Shown in pieces: positions 17,586-23,563 of a stretch of DNA of 26,274 nt. The position numbers and the translations under genes were made by a program. Position 1 is the first letter of the stretch. The number at the start of each line of letters is the position of its first letter. Source of the DNA: a virus; the IMG/VR virus record IMGVR_UViG_3300028610_001068, positions 1 through 26,274 of that record; one strand, written 5' to 3'. A model generated the notes under the pieces. It did not search any database. It was not told the DNA's origin and worked only from the letters and a program-made list of their open reading frames with translations.

Positions 17586-18089
17586 CTATCGCACACGGAC
17601 ACTTTTGATATGCGGGGCTACCGCGGGTAAACTAACGTGACTGGTATTGTGAAGAAAAGCCGCCGCACCTTTGACTTGAAAGTCGTAGGGACCTGGCCTC
17701 TTCAACTTGGAAAACAATGTCGGATCAGGATCAATGTTCGCGTTATGGAACTCATTCCAGACTAACCACGGCAAATCAGTCCCATACTTGAACACATACA
17801 AACCACTCTCGGCGTCGGTCACCATTTCCCCGGTGCTCGCCGCCATTCCCATCGCAGTCCGATCCATCGGAGCAGGGATTCCGCCAATCGGTACCGAAGC
17901 GTCGATCTTACTTGCGATCTTCACAAAAGTGGCTCGGGATGCACCACTCCAAATCGGAACTTCTGCAACAACAGCTTCTAGCCAAGCCATCAATCCCTGT
18001 GCTAGCACCTCCCGCATCGCGGCATCCAATGCCTTCTTGTACCCCGCCAAATTCAAACGCGGGGCCCGATATTTGTGGGTGAACTTCAT
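17586..18089 (-). CDS. Minor tail protein (HK97 gp10-like or related)
   Basis: This 167-residue protein starts at the ATG at 18089, two bases after the stop of the -1 frame chaperone extension (TGACCATG), with AAGAG upstream. A GTG at 18182 would add 31 residues, but these overlap that extension and look non-native. The product has an N-terminal helix, then VPIWSGASRATF, IPAPMDRTAMG, FKYGTDLPWLVWNEF and a Pro-rich end. The W-S-G-x-x-R and Y-G-x3-P-W features resemble gp10-like tail-completion proteins of siphophages. Its place between chaperone and tape measure fits a minor tail or joining role, but the family assignment is tentative. Confidence 0.5.
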   Translation of the reverse strand: MKFTHKYRAPRLNLAGYKKALDAAMREVLAQGLMAWLEAVVAEVPIWSGASRATFVKIASKIDASVPIGGIPAPMDRTAMGMAASTGEMVTDAESGLYVFKYGTDLPWLVWNEFHNANIDPDPTLFSKLKRPGPYDFQVKGAAAFLHNTSHVSLPAVAPHIKSVRVR

Positions 18090-18091
18090 GG

Positions 18092-18382
18092 TCAGGCTCT
18101 TCGACTTCGTGGACCTCGGCGCGCTGGGGACGGCAGTGAGCCCGAACCAGGTGTGCGAGCCCCGGCAAGCTTCGCCTGCCACTGCTCTTCGTCATAGCTG
18201 CACGTCTGATCGAACGCTATCACCAAAGCCTGGGCTTCCAAGCCACACTCATCCCACATTGCTTCAACGCCAGGTGGACGAATCCCTAGCCTTTGGCAGG
18301 CGCGCCAGATGGCGTACTCACCGGTTCGGTAGCTTGGCCAGAGGACGCTTGCACTGCCTGAACCTGACCAAGAAGAAAAACT
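18092..18382 (-). CDS. -1 frame extension of tail assembly chaperone (gpT-like part)
   Basis: This 96-codon stretch has no start of its own and lies in the -1 frame relative to the 18286-18813 gene, overlapping its last third. It looks coding, not random: motifs include GEYAIWRACQRLGIRPPG, MWDECGLEAQALVIAFDQ and DEEQWQAKLAGAR, typical of C-terminal parts of tail chaperone fusions. It ends at TGA, two bases before the next ATG. In lambda and many other siphophages, gpG and gpG-T chaperones are made from one start by -1 slippage and load the tape measure. A shift at the T-run at 18376-18380 would give a fusion of about 240 residues. The shift site itself is inferred. Confidence 0.75.
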   Translation of the reverse strand, partial: SFSSWSGSGSASVLWPSYRTGEYAIWRACQRLGIRPPGVEAMWDECGLEAQALVIAFDQTCSYDEEQWQAKLAGARTPGSGSLPSPARRGPRSRRA

Positions 18383-18813
18383 TCACGGGCCTTCCTTAGC
18401 TTGGCTTCATCGAGTGCATTGGCCTCCATGACCGTCGCCAGAACTCGACTACATTCGATCTCACTCAGACCACCATTGCGAAGATCATCTTCCCAATTCC
18501 TCCACGAACGTGGATTGTCCTCTTCGATCGTGTCCCATTCAATGTCGCTCGGCTCCAGCGAATTGACCACAATGTAACCAAGGCGCTTCTTCGCCCACTG
18601 ATCGATCATCTCTTTGTAAGACACGTCCTCAGGCATAGGGACTGCGCCATCCCGAGTCAATTTGGTTGGCATCTTTGGCTGCGGGCAAAGATCATTGAAC
18701 TTGTCCATGTCCTTCAGGCCACGCGCACGAAAAACGATCTCATCCTCACCGCGAGGTAAAACCAAGAGCACTTCGTTACACAGTTTTTTGGGGTCAACAC
18801 CACCAATCTTCAT
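18286..18813 (-). CDS. Tail assembly chaperone (gpG-like)
   Basis: This 175-residue, mostly alpha-helical acidic protein sits between the major tail proteins and the tape measure, where siphophages encode the gpG-type chaperone. I start it at MKIGGVDPKKL (18813), which has GAGGGAGAACG upstream; an in-frame ATG at 18843 lies in the terminator hairpin. Recognisable stretches are VLLVLPRGEDEIVF, MPTKLTRDG, WAKKRLGYIVV and EVFLLGQVQAV. The last 30 residues are low complexity (Ser, Pro, Ala), as if the ordered part ends where the frame switch occurs. The unshifted and -1 shifted products would work together in tail assembly. Identity rests mainly on position and on the extension. Confidence 0.7.
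   Translation of the reverse strand: MKIGGVDPKKLCNEVLLVLPRGEDEIVFRARGLKDMDKFNDLCPQPKMPTKLTRDGAVPMPEDVSYKEMIDQWAKKRLGYIVVNSLEPSDIEWDTIEEDNPRSWRNWEDDLRNGGLSEIECSRVLATVMEANALDEAKLRKAREVFLLGQVQAVQASSGQATEPVSTPSGAPAKG
18376..18381 (-). promoter_or_regulatory. Candidate -1 ribosomal slippage site
   Basis: Reading on the minus strand, codons GTT TTT CTT contain a run of five T. A tRNA-Phe on TTT can re-pair on TTT one base back. The -1 frame is closed by TGA just upstream (18383-18385) and open from here to 18092, so any shift must occur between here and the in-frame stop at 18286. It is not a perfect X-XXY-YYZ heptamer, so another site in that interval is possible. Confidence 0.35.
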
Positions 18814-18830
18814 AATTCGTTCTCCCTCAA

Positions 18831-18872
18831 GAAAAGAAGGCATCGGTACCGAATGCCATCCGGCACCGATGC
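18831..18872 (-). terminator. Intrinsic terminator after the major tail protein genes
   Basis: On the minus strand GCATCGGT pairs with ACCGATGC (8 bp), with a possible further 3-bp CCG/CGG stem inside the loop, followed by CTTCTTTTC. It lies in the 71-base gap between the second major tail protein and the chaperone gene. A partial terminator here would give more tube subunit than chaperone, as is common in tail operons. Confidence 0.75.
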
Positions 18873-18884
18873 GAGAAACTCGGG

Positions 18885-19904
18885 TTACACACGCGAGACG
18901 TCGGGCTCGATGACATTACATTTGCCAGTGAGCGAGATCGTTGCGTCTTTAAGGTTGACTTCCTTGGTATCCGCCCGGAAGTCCGGGAAGAGCGTGATTT
19001 CCTTCTGAGCACCACCGCAAGGTGGGGTGTGCTCGATTTCGATGTCGATGGCATACGGTTCGCACTGGTCAGTTGACGAACTGACCCATCCAGACGCGCC
19101 ACCAATACCTTTCAACGCATCAATCGGGGCAATCGTTTCCGAAGTTCCCGTCGTGATGTGTTCATAGGTCGCTTCCAGCCTCACATCAAGAGGCACTTGA
19201 TCGCCTTCACGCACGGTGTCAAGATCGCCCCGGTCCAACATGTACTCGTAGGTCCGATGCTCGGTGTAGGTAACGTTGCCGTCACCGACCTTGATCTCGA
19301 TCTGCTGCGGTAAAAAGGTGACAACAGCATTATCTGCTGGGATACCGTCAACATCACTCAAAGCTGGAGTAAACGTCAACTGGCACGTCACTGTTCCAAC
19401 AGCGGCGACCAAAGCGGCTACTGCTGTCTGAGCACCCCCCGTCAACAAAGCGTCATCGGCAACCAGCAAGGTACTGTCGCCTTCAGGATTGACAAACTCT
19501 ATGAGGTAGAGAGTACCAGGCGTACCGTAGACATTAACCGTGGTGACGCTGGTAAGACCCTCCAACGCCGCCTTGAGAAGAGCAAGCGTGATATCGTAAG
19601 CAAGCGCTGCTGTCTCTTGACTCTTATAAGACAGAGTAAAGGTCCCGCCGGTAGCGTCGATCGTCACACTTTGTACTTCATTGGCGTCCTGCGCGGTCAC
19701 TGTGCGAGTCAAAGTGGCGCCAACTACCGTGAAACGGGCGCCCACAGGCACAAGGTACGTGTTGTTAGTCAGATCGGCAACAGTGTCGATCTCCATTACG
19801 GTATCAAGTGCGGCAAGAGCACTATCGGGATCATTCACCGCAGCCGACCCACCGAAACCATCCTTGAACCGAATAATACAGTCACGAAGTTCGATCCTGG
19901 CCAT
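18885..19904 (-). CDS. Major tail protein with inserted domain
   Basis: This 339-residue protein is a near copy of the next gene upstream, except for an insertion of about 95 residues at residues 75-172. The shared parts are the MARIELRDCI start, LVPVGARFT, and the long C-terminal part from VVTFLPQQIEIKVGDGN onward, ending KCNVIEPDV. The insert has VTIDATGGTFTLSY, ALAYDITLALLKAALEGL and TLYLIEFVNPEGD, a repeatable module I recall from phage tail and bacterial surface proteins. Major tail (tube) identity follows from position before the chaperone and tape measure, the duplicate, and the strong ribosome site AGGAGG. The insert may decorate the outside of the tube. Confidence 0.7.
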   Translation of the reverse strand: MARIELRDCIIRFKDGFGGSAAVNDPDSALAALDTVMEIDTVADLTNNTYLVPVGARFTVVGATLTRTVTAQDANEVQSVTIDATGGTFTLSYKSQETAALAYDITLALLKAALEGLTSVTTVNVYGTPGTLYLIEFVNPEGDSTLLVADDALLTGGAQTAVAALVAAVGTVTCQLTFTPALSDVDGIPADNAVVTFLPQQIEIKVGDGNVTYTEHRTYEYMLDRGDLDTVREGDQVPLDVRLEATYEHITTGTSETIAPIDALKGIGGASGWVSSSTDQCEPYAIDIEIEHTPPCGGAQKEITLFPDFRADTKEVNLKDATISLTGKCNVIEPDVSRV

Positions 19905-20360
19905 GAGATTACCTCCTAGTCTTCTCGGTCAACGTCGGGCTCGATGACATTACACTTGCCGGTGAGCGAAATCGTTGCGTCTTTGAGGTTGACTTCCTTG
20001 GTGTCCGCCCGGAAATCCGGGAAGAGCGTGATTTCCTTCTGAGCACTACCGCAAGGCGGGGTATGCTCGATTTCGATGTCGATGGCGTATGGTTCGCATT
20101 GGTCAGTTGCAGAAGTGACCCATTCGGCCGCACCATCAGTACCTTTCAACGCATCAATCGGGGAAATCGTTTCCGAAGTTCCCGTCGTGATGTGTTCATA
20201 GGTCGCTTCCAGCCTCACATCAAGAGGCACTTGATCGCCTTCACGCACGGTGTCGAGATCGCCCCGGTCCAACATGTACTCGTAGGTCCGATGCTCGGTG
20301 TAGGTAACGTTGCCGTCACCGACCTTGATCTCGATCTGCTGCGGTAAAAAGGTGACAACA
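18900..20360 (-). repeat. Direct repeat of major tail protein 3' halves
   Basis: Positions 18900-19326 and 19934-20360 are a direct repeat at an offset of 1034 bases. Within 19126-19325 I count only a few mismatches, for example tcaag versus tcgag near 19229. The 5' parts of the two genes differ much more. Uneven divergence along one gene pair suggests gene conversion or a recent recombination that homogenised the 3' halves. Confidence 0.85.
19388..19682 (-). other. Inserted domain in one major tail protein copy
   Basis: This coding segment (about residues 75-172) is absent from the sister gene, while sequence on both sides aligns. It begins near VQSVTIDATGGTF and ends near VAALVAAVGTV. It is a compact beta/alpha module with the helix ITLALLKAALEGL in the middle, and it inserts in a position that in the sister is a short Thr/Pro-rich loop. 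Confidence 0.75.
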
Positions 20361-20656
20361 CCATCCTCAACATACGTTCCGGCTCCAAGTGCAGGAGTGA
20401 ACTCAATGTTCGTCGTCGGGCTCGCACTCTCAGGAGTTCGAGCCGTAACCACATGCACTTGGGTCGCATCCGTCTCACCGGCGCAAGTAAAACGAGCACC
20501 AACCGGCACCAAATCAGCGTCGGTAGTGTTAAGAACAACGGTGTCGATGTCCATCTCAGCGTCAGTCGCAACAGGCGGCGTTGCCGTCAATGCTGCGGTA
20601 CCGCTCAATCCATCCTTGAACCGAACAATACAGTCACGAAGTTCAATTCTGGCCAT
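19916..20656 (-). CDS. Major tail protein, short form
   Basis: This 246-residue protein is the simpler copy of the pair. It shares with the downstream gene the start MARIELRDCI, the middle VPVGARFTC, and almost the whole C-terminal 145 residues (for example YEYMLDRGDLDTVREGDQ and IEHTPPCGSAQKEITLF). A probable HK97-like tube subunit, it is preceded by GAGGAG. It lies directly after the tail terminator gene, in normal siphophage order. Which of the two copies builds the bulk tube cannot be told from sequence; the shorter one is the more conventional candidate. Confidence 0.7.
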   Translation of the reverse strand: MARIELRDCIVRFKDGLSGTAALTATPPVATDAEMDIDTVVLNTTDADLVPVGARFTCAGETDATQVHVVTARTPESASPTTNIEFTPALGAGTYVEDGVVTFLPQQIEIKVGDGNVTYTEHRTYEYMLDRGDLDTVREGDQVPLDVRLEATYEHITTGTSETISPIDALKGTDGAAEWVTSATDQCEPYAIDIEIEHTPPCGSAQKEITLFPDFRADTKEVNLKDATISLTGKCNVIEPDVDRED

Positions 20657-20675
20657 TTGATTTCTCCTCTCATGG

Positions 20676-21176
20676 CTATTCGTCGGTTGTCAATTCCATC
20701 ACATACCAGCAGTCAACCATCGATTGCCGAAGCCGATCTGTCGGAGTCATCTGACCAAAATGAAACACCCGTAGTGCATCATTCCGACCTTTTGCCGGCG
20801 ACAAACAGCCAAGCTGTGTTTGGTCATCAATCTCTGGATCGTCTCCGTACCGATAGACCGCAATTACGGCATCCAACGCCTCGTGGTAGATACCAGCAAC
20901 TCGTTGCGGTGAATACCGATTCTTGGGCGGATTATCCATCCGGTCCTGAATCAGTATACGAACTCCAACTCTGAGTTCGTAGTAGTTTCGACTCATCTCA
21001 CGGGAGAAAGGTCCGGTTATAGCAATCTCGACGTGTTCAGGCGCTTGCATGATTGCGTCGGTACGGTCATCCACACCCTCAACGAGAGCGGGGATATTAT
21101 TATCCGTAGCGACTTCCTTCAGGTACGTCGCCAACGAGGCGAAAATCCAGCGTGCCCAATGCGGGTTCGCAGACAT
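20676..21176 (-). CDS. Tail terminator / tail completion protein
   Basis: This 166-residue protein starts at MSANPHWARW (21176), one base after the preceding stop, with GAGGTGG upstream; a further in-frame ATG at 21209 lies inside the previous gene. Features are an N-terminal helix (RWIFASLATYLKEVA), a beta segment HVEIAITGPFSREMSRNYYELRVGVRILI, and a C-terminal strand region. The alpha-beta pattern and place just before the major tail protein fit the terminator that caps the tail tube and meets the neck. I infer this from position and pattern. Confidence 0.6.
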   Translation of the reverse strand: MSANPHWARWIFASLATYLKEVATDNNIPALVEGVDDRTDAIMQAPEHVEIAITGPFSREMSRNYYELRVGVRILIQDRMDNPPKNRYSPQRVAGIYHEALDAVIAVYRYGDDPEIDDQTQLGCLSPAKGRNDALRVFHFGQMTPTDRLRQSMVDCWYVMELTTDE

Positions 21177-21177
21177 C

Positions 21178-21690
21178 TTACACCACCTCTTCGGCTGCGG
21201 CATCTTCAACAGTCAGCACATCAGACGCTTCCAATGACTGCTGTAGCCCGGTCTCCAAATCCGTCTCACCGAGAAGAGCCTTACCTGTAATGATCCAACC
21301 AGTTCGGAATTCCAGTGTCTCGATTTTCTCGAACTGGTACTTGACGCCATCCCATACAACCCAGTCATCATGACTCAACACCAGAGATCGAGCGTCACGT
21401 CGATCAATGATGAAAACACGCTTGCTAGCATCGTAACTCCCGCCTTGGACCATCTGCTTATCGGCCGAGATAATCGAGATGTTGCGAACAACATCACGAG
21501 TCATCATCGCCGGCAAAACAGCAGCACGTCTGACGCGGGTGACTTGGGTTCTGACAGCGGCCTCACCAGTCCGAGGATCAACCTCAGAGGTCAACAGTCG
21601 GTAGATAGCAATCGGACCGCCGTATTGTCGCTTCAAAACGTACAATGCAGTCTGTATCTGGCGACTTAGAAAATACTGATGAGGTTGCAT
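21178..21690 (-). CDS. Head closure (head-tail joining) protein with a C-terminal repeat unit
   Basis: This 170-residue protein has the beta-rich pattern of head closure proteins: RQIQTALYVLKRQYG, VFIIDRRD, and SHDDWVVWDGVKYQFEKIETL followed by WIITGKAL. Its last 22 residues (QSLEASDVLTVEDAAAEEVV) look unlike the rest and match the SDTLxLxDxA repeat of the 841-residue tail protein 15 kb away. AAGGGCG lies upstream. It sits between the small membrane protein and the terminator gene, in the usual place for a head-tail connector. The closure call is from position and pattern. Confidence 0.6.
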   Translation of the reverse strand: MQPHQYFLSRQIQTALYVLKRQYGGPIAIYRLLTSEVDPRTGEAAVRTQVTRVRRAAVLPAMMTRDVVRNISIISADKQMVQGGSYDASKRVFIIDRRDARSLVLSHDDWVVWDGVKYQFEKIETLEFRTGWIITGKALLGETDLETGLQQSLEASDVLTVEDAAAEEVV

Positions 21691-21699
21691 ATCACGCCC

Positions 21700-21963
21700 T
21701 TAGTCTTTCGATTGAGCTTGAGATTGTTTCCAGCGCTCATCTAGCGCTCGCTCCAACCGACTCATGATACCAGTGTTCCGAGTAATGACCCGAGCGCACT
21801 TTTTCACAAGTGGTAGAAGCACTTTCCGCTGCTCGTCTTCCAATTTGTCGATACGATCCGTCAACCGACACTCGCGCATCCAGCCTTGCCACAGCAGAAA
21901 ACCCACAACCACAACCAGAGGCCCGTACTGCTTCACAACAAACAGCACTGTAGTCCAATCCAT
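21700..21963 (-). CDS. Small one-span membrane protein with coiled coil
   Basis: This 87-residue protein has one hydrophobic helix (about residues 5-28, containing GPLVVVVGFLLW) followed by a charged region predicted to form a coiled coil (RLTDRIDKLEDEQRK) and a basic C-terminus. This layout resembles small phage holin-like proteins, but a holin between the coat and closure genes would be unusual, and other roles such as assembly at the membrane are possible. The start is preceded by TGGAGG. A terminator lies between it and the coat gene. Confidence 0.55.
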   Translation of the reverse strand: MDWTTVLFVVKQYGPLVVVVGFLLWQGWMRECRLTDRIDKLEDEQRKVLLPLVKKCARVITRNTGIMSRLERALDERWKQSQAQSKD

Positions 21964-21979
21964 GTCTACCTCCAGTACA

Positions 21980-22029
21980 CAAACAGTGAAGGAAGGCCAC
22001 CCTCCCGGATCGCTCCGGGAGGGAAGGCC
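21980..22029 (-). terminator. Intrinsic terminator after the coat protein gene
   Basis: The 10-bp perfect stem CCCTCCCGGA/TCCGGGAGGG closes on a 4-base loop and is extended by outer GGCC/GGCC pairs. On the minus strand it is followed by TTCCTTCACTGTTTG, a moderately T-rich stretch. It lies directly downstream of the coat gene, which needs far more product than the genes behind it. Confidence 0.75.
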
Positions 22030-22058
22030 ATTTCAGACAACACACAACGAAACGTGGT

Positions 22059-23477
22059 TTAGCCGAGAAGGACCACGCACAGGTTTTCATCCAGGACCGC
22101 AACGCCGGCCAGAATGTCCAGATTGACCACAGTACCGCCTTCTTGGATGTCGTACTGCATCGTCACACGCATGGCGATGTTGTTGTACGAACCCACGCTG
22201 CTCATCACACCCAGTCGACCATTCGGAACGGCGAGTGGGCGGGTGACAAGCGCCAGGCTGTCACGATGGAACGCCATGTTCAGCGCACCAGCGGGACCCG
22301 GGAAGGCATCGTCGTTATCAGCCAACAGCACCTCAAGCGGTCGGTCCAGAAGAATCGACTGTTCGCCACTGGCACTCAGCCAACTCTCAATGATCGTGTA
22401 GGTCCGGCGGTTAGCACTAGCCCCGAACGCGACCAACTGACCGATTTGAGGAGCGACAGTCCAACCGTCGAGCACAATCGCTTCGCTGTAAGCGGCGGCG
22501 AAGTCACCCTTGACAGCCATCTTCACATAGACCGTGAGCACAGCAGAAGACAAGGTCGCGTACTTGTTGACCTCGTTCATGGTGACCGCTGTGGTGTCAG
22601 TAGCCGCGGTTACGGCGGTAAGGTAAGTAGGCTGATCGTTGCCGGCCACATTGGCGAATTCACCAACCGACGCTTCGTAGCCAGTGATGAGACACGCCTG
22701 GGAACCGCTTCCGCCAGCGGCGAGAGGATTGGTGATCGTACCAGTCTCGACCTGACCGACCATGGTGGCAGCCGCGAGACTATTCACATTCTGGTCCATG
22801 TAGGTCGTGAAACCGAGGATTCGGCCGAGTTCGGCGTTCTCCAAGGCGGTACCACCATCACCACGCTCGTTGGCCTTCAAGAACATGTCGTTCTTGAGCA
22901 ACGCAGTCTCGCTGGCCGCGGCCAAAACGAGATTACGGCCATCGGTCGGGGCCTTGTTGACGTTCAACACCTCACGGGCTTCCAGCATGTAGTCCTTGCT
23001 GTTGGCGCTAGTGAGATTCTGGAGGCGACCAACACGGTTGGCCGGGGCTCGCAGGAAGTTGTGACAGCGGCCGAGAACGGAGCGGTCCACAGCCCGAGCG
23101 ATGGTCTGCATACCGGGACGAAGGTAGATGTCCACCAAGTCCTGGAACGACTTACTGGCCTCACCGTCCTTAATGACGAACGAGTTGTAGAACCATTGAT
23201 CCAGAGGCACCTGCACGTTGGTCGCGCTGGCATCTTGCTGGGACAAGGTGGTTCCGTCACGCTTCCGGTTGATCCGGAAAGTACCGGGCCGACGGGTGTT
23301 GACCACATCGCCGAAATCCTTGACTTCATCCTCGAAGTCACGGTGGACGAGATTGGCCACAACCATGTTCTCTTCCAGAATCGCCAGACCTTCTTGGGCC
23401 CAGTGTTCCGGAATGAAGGCGTCATTGTCGTTAGCGAAGCAAGCGACCTGAGCCTTGGACAAATACAGAGTGTTCAT
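22059..23477 (-). CDS. Major capsid protein, P22 coat-like
   Basis: This 472-residue protein shows the N-terminal features of P22-type coat proteins: HWAQEGLAILEENMVVANLVH, RDFEDEVKDFGDVVNTRRPG, FVIKDGEASKSFQDLVDIYL, and AVDRSVLGRCHNFL. P22 coat is about 430 residues; the extra length here matches an insertion in the middle (about 240-380), where P22 has its beta-barrel I-domain. It assembles the icosahedral shell with the scaffold protein encoded just upstream. GGAG lies before the start. The N-terminus MNTLYLSKAQVACF resembles that of the scaffold protein. Confidence 0.85.
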   Translation of the reverse strand: MNTLYLSKAQVACFANDNDAFIPEHWAQEGLAILEENMVVANLVHRDFEDEVKDFGDVVNTRRPGTFRINRKRDGTTLSQQDASATNVQVPLDQWFYNSFVIKDGEASKSFQDLVDIYLRPGMQTIARAVDRSVLGRCHNFLRAPANRVGRLQNLTSANSKDYMLEAREVLNVNKAPTDGRNLVLAAASETALLKNDMFLKANERGDGGTALENAELGRILGFTTYMDQNVNSLAAATMVGQVETGTITNPLAAGGSGSQACLITGYEASVGEFANVAGNDQPTYLTAVTAATDTTAVTMNEVNKYATLSSAVLTVYVKMAVKGDFAAAYSEAIVLDGWTVAPQIGQLVAFGASANRRTYTIIESWLSASGEQSILLDRPLEVLLADNDDAFPGPAGALNMAFHRDSLALVTRPLAVPNGRLGVMSSVGSYNNIAMRVTMQYDIQEGGTVVNLDILAGVAVLDENLCVVLLG

Positions 23478-23497
23478 TGCGTTTCTCCGTTGGTTTC

Positions 23498-23527
23498 GTT
23501 AGACGCACGGTGCGTCCATTCAGTCAA
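23498..23527 (-). promoter_or_regulatory. Possible weak promoter with palindrome upstream of the coat gene
   Basis: On the minus strand TTGACT (23522-23527) is followed after 18 bases by TCTAAC (23498-23503), a poor -10. The 15-base palindrome GACGCACxGTGCGTC (23502-23516) lies between them and could be an operator or a small hairpin in the leader. The match to a sigma-70 promoter is weak, so this is only a candidate. Confidence 0.2.
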
Positions 23528-23563
23528 TTCACACCCCTGACAGGTTTTAGCGGCGACCGAAGC

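Noticed and set aside
17586-18182. Longer minor tail protein from a GTG at 18182
   Set aside because: The ATG at 18089 follows the preceding stop by two bases; the extra 31 residues overlap the chaperone extension in another frame.
17908-18195. 95-residue minus-strand open frame starting at 18195
   Set aside because: It overlaps the -1 frame chaperone extension and the minor tail gene in another frame. Its peptide is rich in Arg, Gly and His and looks like a shadow.
18814-18843. Ten-residue longer chaperone start at 18843
   Set aside because: The start would lie in the terminator hairpin; the ATG at 18813 has a better ribosome site.
22143-23540. 465-residue open frame on the plus strand across almost the whole coat gene
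   Set aside because: It is antisense to a clearly real coat gene, has no recognisable domain, and long antisense frames arise from codon bias in well-expressed genes.
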